From assembly GCA_001464505.1 (NCBI GenBank), contig LNEH01000155.1, positions 1 to 64,000 of the forward strand: 64,000 nucleotides of DNA. Reading direction: 5' to 3'. The first letter of the stretch is position 1. Each line of letters opens with the position of its first letter. Positions 17,893-26,516 of this stretch are shown here, piece by piece. Position numbers and translations under genes: made by a program. The DNA comes from Verrucomicrobia bacterium Ga0077533. Lineage in GTDB: Bacteria; Verrucomicrobiota; Verrucomicrobiia; Opitutales; Opitutaceae. The notes beneath the pieces are model-generated. The model was not told the origin of the DNA. It searched no databases and was given only the letters and a program-made list of their open reading frames with translations.

Positions 17893-18726
17893 TCAGTCGG
17901 TCCGGACCGAGATGTCGCCGCCGCTGGAGCGGAGCTTCAGACGGGGTCCGCCGCCGTTGACATTGCCGACGAGCCGGCTCCGGCCCACGCCGCCCTTGGC
18001 GATGGTGATGGTCAGGCCCTCGGCCCGGACATCGCCGCCCGAGGTGCTGGCGTCGAGTTCGAAACCGGCACCCGGCGCGACCCGCACGCGCACGTCGCCA
18101 CCGGAAGTGCTGAGCACGGTGTCCTGCTTGAGCGGCTCGGTGAGGGTCGCCCTGACGTTGCCCCCCGAGGTGGTCGCGCTGAGCAACTGGGCGACGGAAT
18201 TAATGGTGATGTCGCCGCCGGAGGTCGACACCTCTGTGGGGCCGCCGGCGCGATCAATTTCGATGTTGCCGCCGGAGGTGCCCAGCTTGGCGCGGGCCGT
18301 GCCTTCCTTGAGGGCGATATCGCCGCCCGAGGTGTTGAGGTTGAGATTGAAATTCTTGGGCACGGTGACCGTGAACGAAACCCTCACCGGCGGCCAGCTG
18401 CCCCAATGAAAACCTCCGAACTGTTTTTCGTATTTGGCCTCGGCCGTCACATCGTTGCCCTGCTGGTCGAAGGTCAGGCTGAGTTTTTCCAGAATTTCGT
18501 CCGCTTCCTTGTCCGTGGAGGCGCGAATGACCTGCCGGGCGGTGACACGAATCTCATTGGTGTCGGCGGTCTTGATCGTGATATCGCCGCCTTGGGTGGC
18601 GGCCTTGAAGTTGCCGCCGGGCTGCACGGTGAAGGTCTTCTCGACCGTGCGGATGATCTTGGCCGGAAGCGCCACCGGCGACGCCAGCAGGACCCCGAGG
18701 GTCAGCAGGGAAAGGAGGGATTTCAT
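17893..18726 (-). CDS. DUF4097-like beta-strand repeat protein, secreted
   Basis: Signal peptide; repeated (S/T)SGGD(I/V) motifs. Confidence 0.8.
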   Translation of the reverse strand: MKSLLSLLTLGVLLASPVALPAKIIRTVEKTFTVQPGGNFKAATQGGDITIKTADTNEIRVTARQVIRASTDKEADEILEKLSLTFDQQGNDVTAEAKYEKQFGGFHWGSWPPVRVSFTVTVPKNFNLNLNTSGGDIALKEGTARAKLGTSGGNIEIDRAGGPTEVSTSGGDITINSVAQLLSATTSGGNVRATLTEPLKQDTVLSTSGGDVRVRVAPGAGFELDASTSGGDVRAEGLTITIAKGGVGRSRLVGNVNGGGPRLKLRSSGGDISVRTD

Positions 18727-18854
18727 GGGTTGTTTCCCATAGAACACCGCCGACCGGGAAAAGTTACCGCTTTTTCAGACTTCGCCTGCCGCCAGCCACT
18801 TCAACGCTCTCCGCCAAGTGCCGCGGTTTCCGAGTGTAGAGACCGTTATCCGGC

Positions 18855-19661
18855 TTACTTCTTCGTTTGGAATATTTCCTGGAAAAACCCCTTCATGTGC
18901 GCCCAGGAACGTCTGTCCGCCGCGGCATGATAGGCGATGGGCACGCCAGTGGCCTGCGCGATTTTGTCGGCGCCAGGGTTGCTGAACGCATGCACGGCAC
19001 CGGCATAGCTGATGAACTGGTAGTCGAATTTGCCATCATTCATGCCTTTCATGAAAGCGGCGATTTCCTCCGCACTGATGAAGGGATCGACCGCCCCGTG
19101 GCAGACCAGGAACTTCGCTTGGTTTTTCGCCGCCGCTTCCGCCGACGCCGGGATCAGGCTGCCGTGAAAACTCACGATGCCGGCCAGCGGTGCGCCGCTG
19201 TAGGCCAGCGCCTGCGCCGTGGACCCGCCAAAACAATATCCGATCGCCGCGACGCGGGCGGGCTCGACAAGACCGGTGGCCAACAGTTGATCAAGTCCCG
19301 CCTGCGCCCGCTCGGCCATCAGTGGTTTGCCGTAGAATTGGCCGGCCAGCTCGCCCGCCTTCTTTGGATCGGCCGTCGTGACCCCCGCCCCATACATGTC
19401 GGCCGCGAAGGCCACATAGCCGAGCTTCGCCAGCTGTTCGGCGCGGTCCTTGGGGTAATCGGTCAGGCCCCACCATTCCGGAATCACCAGCACGCCGGGC
19501 GCCTTTTTGTCCGCAGACACCTTGGTGTCGTCGTAAGCCAGATAGCCCTCCAGCTTCACGCCGGCGTGTTCATAGGCGACGGACTTGGTGACCACCCTGG
19601 CACTCAACATTCCAGCCATGCCCAACGCAAGACCGACCAACAATGAATGGTATGGTTTCAT
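18855..19661 (-). CDS. Dienelactone hydrolase family protein with signal peptide
   Basis: GVLVIPEWWGL, AAIGYCFGGSTA, HGAVDPFIS, GAVHAFSNPG. Confidence 0.88.
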   Translation of the reverse strand: MKPYHSLLVGLALGMAGMLSARVVTKSVAYEHAGVKLEGYLAYDDTKVSADKKAPGVLVIPEWWGLTDYPKDRAEQLAKLGYVAFAADMYGAGVTTADPKKAGELAGQFYGKPLMAERAQAGLDQLLATGLVEPARVAAIGYCFGGSTAQALAYSGAPLAGIVSFHGSLIPASAEAAAKNQAKFLVCHGAVDPFISAEEIAAFMKGMNDGKFDYQFISYAGAVHAFSNPGADKIAQATGVPIAYHAAADRRSWAHMKGFFQEIFQTKK

Positions 19662-19731
19662 GCCGCCACCTTGGGCGGTCGCCCGCAAAACTCAACTCCG
19701 CCGTGTCCATCCCGGCGGGGAAACCGGCGAC

Positions 19732-20175
19732 TCAAGTCGAGAGGTCGCCGGCGATGTATTGCCGCAACGACTCCGCCTCGGCCCGGTGCGAGTTGGCCAC
19801 CCAGCGCGAGACGTCGCCGATGGAAATCAAACCGACCAGCTGGTCGTTCTGGATCACCGGGAGGTGCCGGCAGCGCTTCTCCGTAAAAATGTCCATCACT
19901 TGCTGCACCGTGGCATCGGGCGCGATCGTGAGCACATCGGAGGACATGACCTGGCTGACGGGCGTCACCTGGGGATTGAGACTGGCGGCGATGACCCGGG
20001 TCAGCACGTCGCGCTCGGTGAAAATACCGGCCAGCTTGGCGCCGTCCATCACAAGTATGGCGCCGATCCGGTGCTGGTTCATGGCTTCAACGGCTTCATA
20101 CACCGTTACTGTCACCGGCACCGCGTGCAGCGCCCGGCCCTTCCCATCCAACAAAGTGGCAATAGAGGTATTCAT
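19732..20175 (-). CDS. CBS domain pair protein
   Basis: Two CBS units, 147 aa: IGAILVMDGAKLAGIFTERDVLTRV and CRHLPVIQNDQLVGLISIGDVSRWV. Confidence 0.9.
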   Translation of the reverse strand: MNTSIATLLDGKGRALHAVPVTVTVYEAVEAMNQHRIGAILVMDGAKLAGIFTERDVLTRVIAASLNPQVTPVSQVMSSDVLTIAPDATVQQVMDIFTEKRCRHLPVIQNDQLVGLISIGDVSRWVANSHRAEAESLRQYIAGDLST

Positions 20176-20239
20176 GGGGTAAATCGATTGAGCGCAGCTT
20201 ACCCGGTGTCGCTCCGCCGCTACAACGCCAAATCTCCGC

Positions 20240-23200
20240 CTACTTCCGAAAAAGCTGATCGAGCGCGCCGAGGCTCTTCAACGGCGCTCCCTTCCTGGCC
20301 GTGGTCGTCGGCGCCACCTTTGCCGTCGGCGCGACCGGCTCCTTGCTCCCCGCAGCCGGCAGACCCTGGAGCAGCCGCTCCAGCCGCACTGCCGACACCG
20401 GCTCCGCCGTGCCAAGTTCCTGGGCGAACAGGCTCACGCGGAATTCCTCCACCAGCCAGCGGAAGTCACCGGCTGCCCCCTGTAGCGGCGGTCTGCCTGT
20501 CGTCCATAGGCCTGGCGAAGGATGATGACCGCCGGTCCGGCGCTCATAGAGCGCCGCTACCGCTTTGGCAAACGGCGCCAGTTCCTTCGCCCGCGTGGCG
20601 TCCTTGGCCGCGTCGCGCTTCCACCGCTCCGCCCGCACCTGCATGCCGCGCAGGTAGCGCGGCAGGTGTTGCACCCGCTCAAACGGCATCCGCCGCAGGA
20701 AATCCGACGGCAGCAGCGCCGCGAGGTCGTCCGCCAGTCCGGGATACGGCGTCTGGTTCGTCTCCAGTGCGAGCCGCAGCGTGAAGGTTTCCTTCAGCCA
20801 ATCGGTGAGCTTCGGCACCAGCCCGCGCAAATCCTGCTTCGCCGCGGCCAGCTGCTGCGCGAACACCACCGCGTGCAATGGCGCCACCGGCCGCGCGCAC
20901 GCCCAGCACCGGATGGATTCCAACGCGTCCTGCTGCAACGCGTCAGGCGTCGTGAGTGTCACCGCCAGCGTCCCGAGCGTGCGCAGGGCATTGAGTTCCT
21001 TCTGCAGCCAGCCGAGATCGTGGCGCAATTGCGTCTCGAACAGTTTGCGCAGTCCCTCGCGCGTCGCCGCGGCCGCCTCCTCGGGCGTGGCGAACAGCCG
21101 CACGGCCACGCCCGCCGCCATCGCCTTCAGCCCGGGATGCGCCAGCACGGGCACGCCGTGGTGTTCGCTCACCGTGATCTTCTCCGGCAGGTCGCCAAAT
21201 TTCCATGCGTCAGCCGGCTCGCCCTCCCACTTGGCCCGTGCCGCCCGCCACGCGCTGTTGTCCCCCGACGCGGCCTGCCGGCTCACCGTGCGCGAACGGC
21301 GGTGCAGCTGCGTCTGGATCTCCGCCAGGTCGCGGCTGGCCCCGAGCACCTTGTTCGCGTTGTCCACCACCTCGATTCGCACCCGCAAATGATCGGGCAG
21401 CACGTGGTTGCTCCACAGCGCCGGATCGATCCGCACCCCCAGCCGCGGGGAGAGCAATTCCGCCAGCGCCGCGGCCAGCGTCGGCGGCTTCGCGCGGCCG
21501 CTGAGCAACCCCAGGTTTTTCGCCAGTTTCTGCGCCGTCTCGGCCAGCGGAATCAGGTCGCGCCGCTGTTCCTTCGGCAGCGCCTTGAGCATCAGCTCCA
21601 CCTTCTCCACCAGATGGCCCGGCACCGCCCAGTCGAGCACCGCGGGCGTCAGCGCCCCGGCCTCGGCGAGGCTCACGCGCACCGTCACGCCGTCGCTTTC
21701 CTGGCCAGGCTGATAGGCGTAGGCTAGGGGCAGCACGCGGTTGTCCACCGGCAGGGCCTCGGGAAAAGCCTCCGCGTCGTGCTCGGTTTCCACCGGCGGA
21801 CGCAGGCTGTCCTCCGTCATGAAAAGAAACTTCGGCTTCGTCGCCTGTTGGTGCCGCACAAAATCCACCAGCTCCCCCACGCTGCTAATGCCTTGGGGTG
21901 GAACCTGACCTCCGGGCAGGTTTTTTTCGGTGCCGGAACCCGGCAAGCCCGTCCGGCCTGCCAGCCGTAGCCTTGGCGAAGGCTGGAGCTCGGGCTCCAC
22001 CCTGGCAAATTCCTGCGCATAAAACCGATAGACCGCCTCGTCCAGGTTCAGGTAGCCGGCGCTGCGCGTGCGCGTGAGGATGGTCTCGGTCTGCTCGCGC
22101 AGCCGGCGGTTGTGCGCGAGGAAATCAAACGGCCACGTGATCGTGTCGTTGACCAGTCCCTCGCGGATGAAGATCTCGGTCGCGTGCCCCGGGTTGATCT
22201 TGCCGTAGCTGGCCGACCGCGTCTCCAGCTCGAGGTTGTAGAGCCGGCGGCGCTCCTTCACCAGCACGCGGCCGGCCTCGGCGCTCCAGAACGGCTCGCT
22301 GTGCGCCACGCGCAGCAAGTGCGCGCCGAGGTCGAGCACCCACGCCGGGTCGATGCGCGCGCAGGTGCGGGCGTAGACGCGCGCCGTCTCCATGATTTCC
22401 GCCGCCATGAGCCATTTCGCAACTTTGGCCTTCGGTGGTGGAACAGTTCCTCCGGACGCGCTTTTCTTACGTTCGATCCGTTCAAACAGCGCCGAGCCGG
22501 GAAAAAAGTCCACCCGGCGGTCATGCGCGGCATGATAGTCGCCCTCCTCCGTCCGCGTTGCGATGTTGCCGAGCAAGCCCGATAGAATGGAGCGATGCAC
22601 CGCCCGGTAGGCCGGCGTGGCCGGAGCGAACTTCACCTCCTCCCCTTTTTTCACGCCGTCATACACCGAGGTCCATGCGAACCCGGCGCGCTCCCGCAGG
22701 CTTTCCTCCAGCTGGGCATACACGTCGCGCCACTCCCGCATCCGCAGGAACGACAGGAAATGCGCCGTGCAGAACTTCCGCAGCTTGCCGAGCGTCATCC
22801 GCTCGAACTCGTCGTGGTAGATCTCCCAGATGGCCAGCAGCGTGAGAAAATCCGAGTCGGGATGCGTGAAGCGTTTGTGCGCCTTGTCCGCCTTCTCCTT
22901 CTGGTCCATCGGACGCTCGCGCGGATCCTGGATGCTCAGCGCCGCCGCGATGATCAGCACCTCGCGCAACGCCTTTTCGTTCCGCGCCTGCAGGATCATC
23001 CGCCCGACCGTCGGGTCCACCGGCAGGCGCGCCAGCTCACGGCCGAGGTCGGTCAACACGCCGGCATCGTCGATGGCGCCAAGCTCGTGCAGCAGCGCGT
23101 AACCGGCGCGAATGCCCTTGGCCGGCGGCGCGTTCAGGAAGGGAAACTCCTCGATGTCGCCCAGCCCGAACGCCTTCATGCGCAAAATGACGTCCGCCAG

Positions 23201-24433
23201 GTTGCTGCGCTGGATCTCCGGCTGCGTGAAACGCGGTCGGTCGAGGTAATCCTGCTCCGAATAAAGCCGGATGCAGACGCCGTCACTCACGCGGCCGCAC
23301 CGGCCCTTGCGCTGGTCGGCGCTGCTCTGCGAAACCGGCTCGACCGGGAGCCGGCGCGTGCGGCTCTGCGGTGTGTAGCGGCTGAGACGCGCCAGCCCGG
23401 TGTCGATGACGAAGCGGATGCCGGGAATGGTCAAAGAGGTCTCGGCGATGTTGGTCGCGACGATGACCTTCCGGACCGGCGACGCCGCAAACACGCGCTG
23501 CTGTTCGGCGTTGGTCAACCGGCCGAAAAGCGGCACCACTTCGATTTTGGATTTTCGATTTCCGATTTTCGATTGGCCACCTTCCAAAATGTCCCGCGTT
23601 TCACGAATGTCCCTTTCTGTGGGCAGGAAGACCAGAATATCCCCTTGCGCGCTCTCCTGTAACACGCGTTCGACCGCCTCGACCGCCGCGTCGATGTAGG
23701 TGAAATCGTCCGGACGGGATTTCCTTTGGTAGGGCGCGGACTCCGTTCCGCGCCGCTCGGCGGGCAACGGAGTGCCCGTCCTACCCTCATCCACCATCTC
23801 CTCCAACGGGGAATAAATTACCTCGACCGGAAAGACCCGCCCGGACACCTCGATGATCGGCGCGCCGTCAAACGCCTTGGAAAAGGCCTCGGTGTCGATT
23901 GTGGCCGAGGTGATGATGATTTTCAGCTCCGGCCGGTCTTTCCGCAGCCGGCGGAGGTGGCCGAGGATGAAATCAATGTTCAGCGAGCGTTCGTGCGCCT
24001 CGTCCACGATGACCGTGTCGTATTCGCGCAGCGCGGGGTCGGCCTGCAGCTCGGCGAGCAGCATGCCGTCGGTCATGAATTTGATGACGGTGGCGCCCGA
24101 GGTCTGGTCGGCGAAACGGATCTTGCAGCCGACCTCGCGGCCGAGCGGCACGTTCAGTTCCTCGGCCACGCGCCGGGCCACCGAGGTCGCGGCGACGCGG
24201 CGCGGCTGGGTGCAGGCGATGCGGCCGCGCTCGCCCCGGCCGGCCACGAGGCACATTTTGGGGATTTGCGTGGTCTTGCCCGAGCCGGTCTCGCCCGCGA
24301 GGATCAGCACCTGGTGGTCGCGGATGGCCGCGATGATCTCGTCCGCCCGCGCGCTGATGGGCAGCTCGGGCGGATACTCGATCCGGAAGGGCCAGGGTTT
24401 TTTGTGTCGCGACGGCATGCCGGTGCCAGCCAT
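20240..24433 (-). CDS. hrpA: ATP-dependent RNA helicase HrpA
   Basis: GETGSGKTTQIPKMCL, DEAHERSLN, TSATID, ISQ/QRKGRCGR-type motif (SQSSADQRKGRCGRVSDGVCIRLYSE), C-terminal HrpA domain WLVEEFRVSLFAQELGT; ATG at 24433 or 24418. Confidence 0.92.
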   Translation of the reverse strand: MAGTGMPSRHKKPWPFRIEYPPELPISARADEIIAAIRDHQVLILAGETGSGKTTQIPKMCLVAGRGERGRIACTQPRRVAATSVARRVAEELNVPLGREVGCKIRFADQTSGATVIKFMTDGMLLAELQADPALREYDTVIVDEAHERSLNIDFILGHLRRLRKDRPELKIIITSATIDTEAFSKAFDGAPIIEVSGRVFPVEVIYSPLEEMVDEGRTGTPLPAERRGTESAPYQRKSRPDDFTYIDAAVEAVERVLQESAQGDILVFLPTERDIRETRDILEGGQSKIGNRKSKIEVVPLFGRLTNAEQQRVFAASPVRKVIVATNIAETSLTIPGIRFVIDTGLARLSRYTPQSRTRRLPVEPVSQSSADQRKGRCGRVSDGVCIRLYSEQDYLDRPRFTQPEIQRSNLADVILRMKAFGLGDIEEFPFLNAPPAKGIRAGYALLHELGAIDDAGVLTDLGRELARLPVDPTVGRMILQARNEKALREVLIIAAALSIQDPRERPMDQKEKADKAHKRFTHPDSDFLTLLAIWEIYHDEFERMTLGKLRKFCTAHFLSFLRMREWRDVYAQLEESLRERAGFAWTSVYDGVKKGEEVKFAPATPAYRAVHRSILSGLLGNIATRTEEGDYHAAHDRRVDFFPGSALFERIERKKSASGGTVPPPKAKVAKWLMAAEIMETARVYARTCARIDPAWVLDLGAHLLRVAHSEPFWSAEAGRVLVKERRRLYNLELETRSASYGKINPGHATEIFIREGLVNDTITWPFDFLAHNRRLREQTETILTRTRSAGYLNLDEAVYRFYAQEFARVEPELQPSPRLRLAGRTGLPGSGTEKNLPGGQVPPQGISSVGELVDFVRHQQATKPKFLFMTEDSLRPPVETEHDAEAFPEALPVDNRVLPLAYAYQPGQESDGVTVRVSLAEAGALTPAVLDWAVPGHLVEKVELMLKALPKEQRRDLIPLAETAQKLAKNLGLLSGRAKPPTLAAALAELLSPRLGVRIDPALWSNHVLPDHLRVRIEVVDNANKVLGASRDLAEIQTQLHRRSRTVSRQAASGDNSAWRAARAKWEGEPADAWKFGDLPEKITVSEHHGVPVLAHPGLKAMAAGVAVRLFATPEEAAAATREGLRKLFETQLRHDLGWLQKELNALRTLGTLAVTLTTPDALQQDALESIRCWACARPVAPLHAVVFAQQLAAAKQDLRGLVPKLTDWLKETFTLRLALETNQTPYPGLADDLAALLPSDFLRRMPFERVQHLPRYLRGMQVRAERWKRDAAKDATRAKELAPFAKAVAALYERRTGGHHPSPGLWTTGRPPLQGAAGDFRWLVEEFRVSLFAQELGTAEPVSAVRLERLLQGLPAAGSKEPVAPTAKVAPTTTARKGAPLKSLGALDQLFRK
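20481..20560. repeat. REP-like element inside hrpA with a nested second repeat
   Basis: TGTAGCGGCGGTC + TGCCTGTCGTCCATAGGCCTGGCGAAGGATG + ATGACCGCCGGTCCGGCGCTCATAGAGCGCCGCTAC; outer part matches 49082-49131. Confidence 0.8.
21896..22001. repeat. Composite interspersed element inside hrpA
   Basis: GGGTGGAACCTGACC...GTCCGGCCTGCCAGCCGTAGCCTTGGCGAAGGCTGGAGCTCGGGCTCCACCC. Confidence 0.8.
23541..23577. repeat. SKIGNRKSKI-type simple repeat inside hrpA
   Basis: TCGATTTTGGATTTTCGATTTCCGATTTTCGATTGG encodes QSKIGNRKSKIE on the minus strand. Confidence 0.65.
23729..23785. repeat. Palindromic repeat inside hrpA
   Basis: GTAGGGCGCGGACTCCGTTCCGCGCC...GGCGGGCAACGGAGTGCCCGTCCTAC; encodes EGRTGTPLPAERRGTESAPYQ. 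Confidence 0.75.
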
Positions 24434-24464
24434 TCTGGGCGAAAACAGGAATCCACAACCTGAA

Positions 24465-24995
24465 ATGCAATCTCCGCCCATTCTTCCTGCAAACCGCCTC
24501 CGGCGGGTGCTGGCCATTTCCCGGGCGGACGGCTGGAGTGTTGTCGGTGTGGCGGGCCTGAGCGCGCTTCTGTCACTATGGCAGGGGAGCCCTCTCATGG
24601 TTGCGGTCGCCCTGGTGGTCGCGCTGGCGGGTGGGATCGAATTGCACGGCCACCGTCTTTTGCTCCGGCAGCAACCGCAGGGCCTCAGCCTGATGGTCGG
24701 CGCCCAGGTTTCCCTGCTGTTCATCATCTGGCTCTACGCCTGGTATCGCTGGCACTTCCTTGACGCGACGGCGCTGTGGGCCGAGCTGCCCGGGTTCATG
24801 CAGGCCCATGTGACCAATTCGCTGCTGGACGCCGGGCTCGATCCTGAGTTTCACCGCCAGCTCCTGCTTAAGTTGACCAACCAGCTGACGTGCGTGGTGC
24901 TCGCGCTCGTCAGCCTGGTCTATCAGGGCGGACTGGCTTGCTGGTATGGGCGGCAACGCTCGTGCATCCGGCAGGCGCTGCTGGCGTCGCCCTGA
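24465..24995 (+). CDS. Small integral membrane protein
   Basis: 177 aa from ATG 24465 with several hydrophobic segments (LMVAVALVVALAGGIEL, VSLLFIIWLYAWY, LTCVVLALVSLVYQGG). Confidence 0.6.
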   Translation: MQSPPILPANRLRRVLAISRADGWSVVGVAGLSALLSLWQGSPLMVAVALVVALAGGIELHGHRLLLRQQPQGLSLMVGAQVSLLFIIWLYAWYRWHFLDATALWAELPGFMQAHVTNSLLDAGLDPEFHRQLLLKLTNQLTCVVLALVSLVYQGGLACWYGRQRSCIRQALLASP

Positions 24996-25097
24996 CCGAT
25001 AAGCAGACTGCCATGACGGCGGCGACCCCGCCGTGGAATTTTATTCGTGTCTCTTCGTGTTTATTCGTGGTTCAATGACTCGGTTTCAGCCCACCCC

Positions 25098-26456
25098 ATG
25101 AGCTCCCCGACTTTTTTCCCGCAGGACATCATCATCAAGAAACGCGACGGCGGCGCGCTGACCAAGGACGAGATCGAGTTTTTCGCCCGCGGCGTGTCCG
25201 ACGGCAAGTCGTTCGCCGATTACCAGGCCACCGCGCTGCTCATGGCCATCTTCTGGCGCGGCATGACCCCGCAGGAAACCGCGTGGCTCACCGACGCCAT
25301 GATGCGCTCGGGCGAGGTGATCGACCTGAGCGACCTGCCCGGCGCCAAGGTCGACAAACACTCCACCGGCGGCGTCGGCGACAAGGTCTCGCTCATCCTC
25401 GCCCCGCTCGCCGTCGCCTGCGGCCTCAAGGTCCCGATGATGAGCGGCCGCGGCCTCGGCCACACCGGCGGCACGCTCGACAAGCTCGAGGCCATCCCAG
25501 GCTTCAAGGTCAACCTGAGCGTGCCGGAGTTCCGCACCATCCTGCAGAAGGTCGGCTGCGCCATGATCGGCCAGACCCCGCAGGTCGTGCCCGCCGACCG
25601 CAAGCTCTACTCCCTGCGCGACGTCACCGGCACCGTCGAATGCATTCCGCTCATCTGCGCGAGCATCATGAGCAAGAAACTAGCCGAGGGCATCGACTCG
25701 CTCGTGCTCGACGTGAAGTTTGGCAAGGGCGCCTTCATGAAAAGGAAGGAGGACGCCCTGACCCTGGCCCGGGCCATGGTCGAGGTCGGCCGCGCCGGTG
25801 GCAAACCCGTCCGCGCGCTGCTCACCGCCATGAACCAACCGCTCGGCCGCGCGGCCGGCCACACCACTGAGGTCATTGAGTCCATCGAGTGCCTCAAGGG
25901 TCGCGGCCCCGCCGACCTCATGGAGGTCACCTACGCGCTCACCGGCCAGATGCTTCTGCTCGGCGGCAAGGCGAAGAACGAGGCCGATGCGCGCCAAAAA
26001 ATAGAGGCTGCCATCGCCAACGGTGCGGCGTTGAAAGTCTTCCGCGAGATGTGCGTCGCCCAAGGCGGCGACCCGAAGGTGATCGACGACTACAAGATAC
26101 TCCCGACCGCGAAAAAACTCCTGGAGGTGAAGGCCCCCGCCGGTGTGCAGGGCTTCGTCAGTGAAGTGGACGCGCTCAAGTGCGGCCACGCCATCATGGC
26201 GCTCGGCGGCGGCCGCGCCGCCGTGACCGACAAGGTCGACCACGCCGTCGGCATCGCCGATCTTATCAAAATCGGCGAGCCCGTCAGGGCCGGCGCCCGG
26301 CTCTGCACGCTGCACATCAACGACGACGCCAAGGGTGCCCGCGCCGACTTGTCCGCCATAGCCTCGGCGAAGGCGGAGGCCTTCATCCGCGAAGCCGTTA
26401 AATTCTCCGCCACGGCCCCGAAGCAGGAGCCGTTGATCCAGGACTTGATCCAGTAA
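25098..26456 (+). CDS. deoA: Thymidine phosphorylase
   Basis: PQDIIIKKRDGGALTKDEIEFF, KVDKHSTGGVGDKVSLILAPL, SGRGLGHTGGTLDKLEAIPGF. Confidence 0.95.
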   Translation: MSSPTFFPQDIIIKKRDGGALTKDEIEFFARGVSDGKSFADYQATALLMAIFWRGMTPQETAWLTDAMMRSGEVIDLSDLPGAKVDKHSTGGVGDKVSLILAPLAVACGLKVPMMSGRGLGHTGGTLDKLEAIPGFKVNLSVPEFRTILQKVGCAMIGQTPQVVPADRKLYSLRDVTGTVECIPLICASIMSKKLAEGIDSLVLDVKFGKGAFMKRKEDALTLARAMVEVGRAGGKPVRALLTAMNQPLGRAAGHTTEVIESIECLKGRGPADLMEVTYALTGQMLLLGGKAKNEADARQKIEAAIANGAALKVFREMCVAQGGDPKVIDDYKILPTAKKLLEVKAPAGVQGFVSEVDALKCGHAIMALGGGRAAVTDKVDHAVGIADLIKIGEPVRAGARLCTLHINDDAKGARADLSAIASAKAEAFIREAVKFSATAPKQEPLIQDLIQ

Positions 26457-26516
26457 AATTCCGGGAAGCCGGACTTGCGAGTGTAACATTTGCCCGCTCT
26501 GCTTTGTCTGCGCTCC

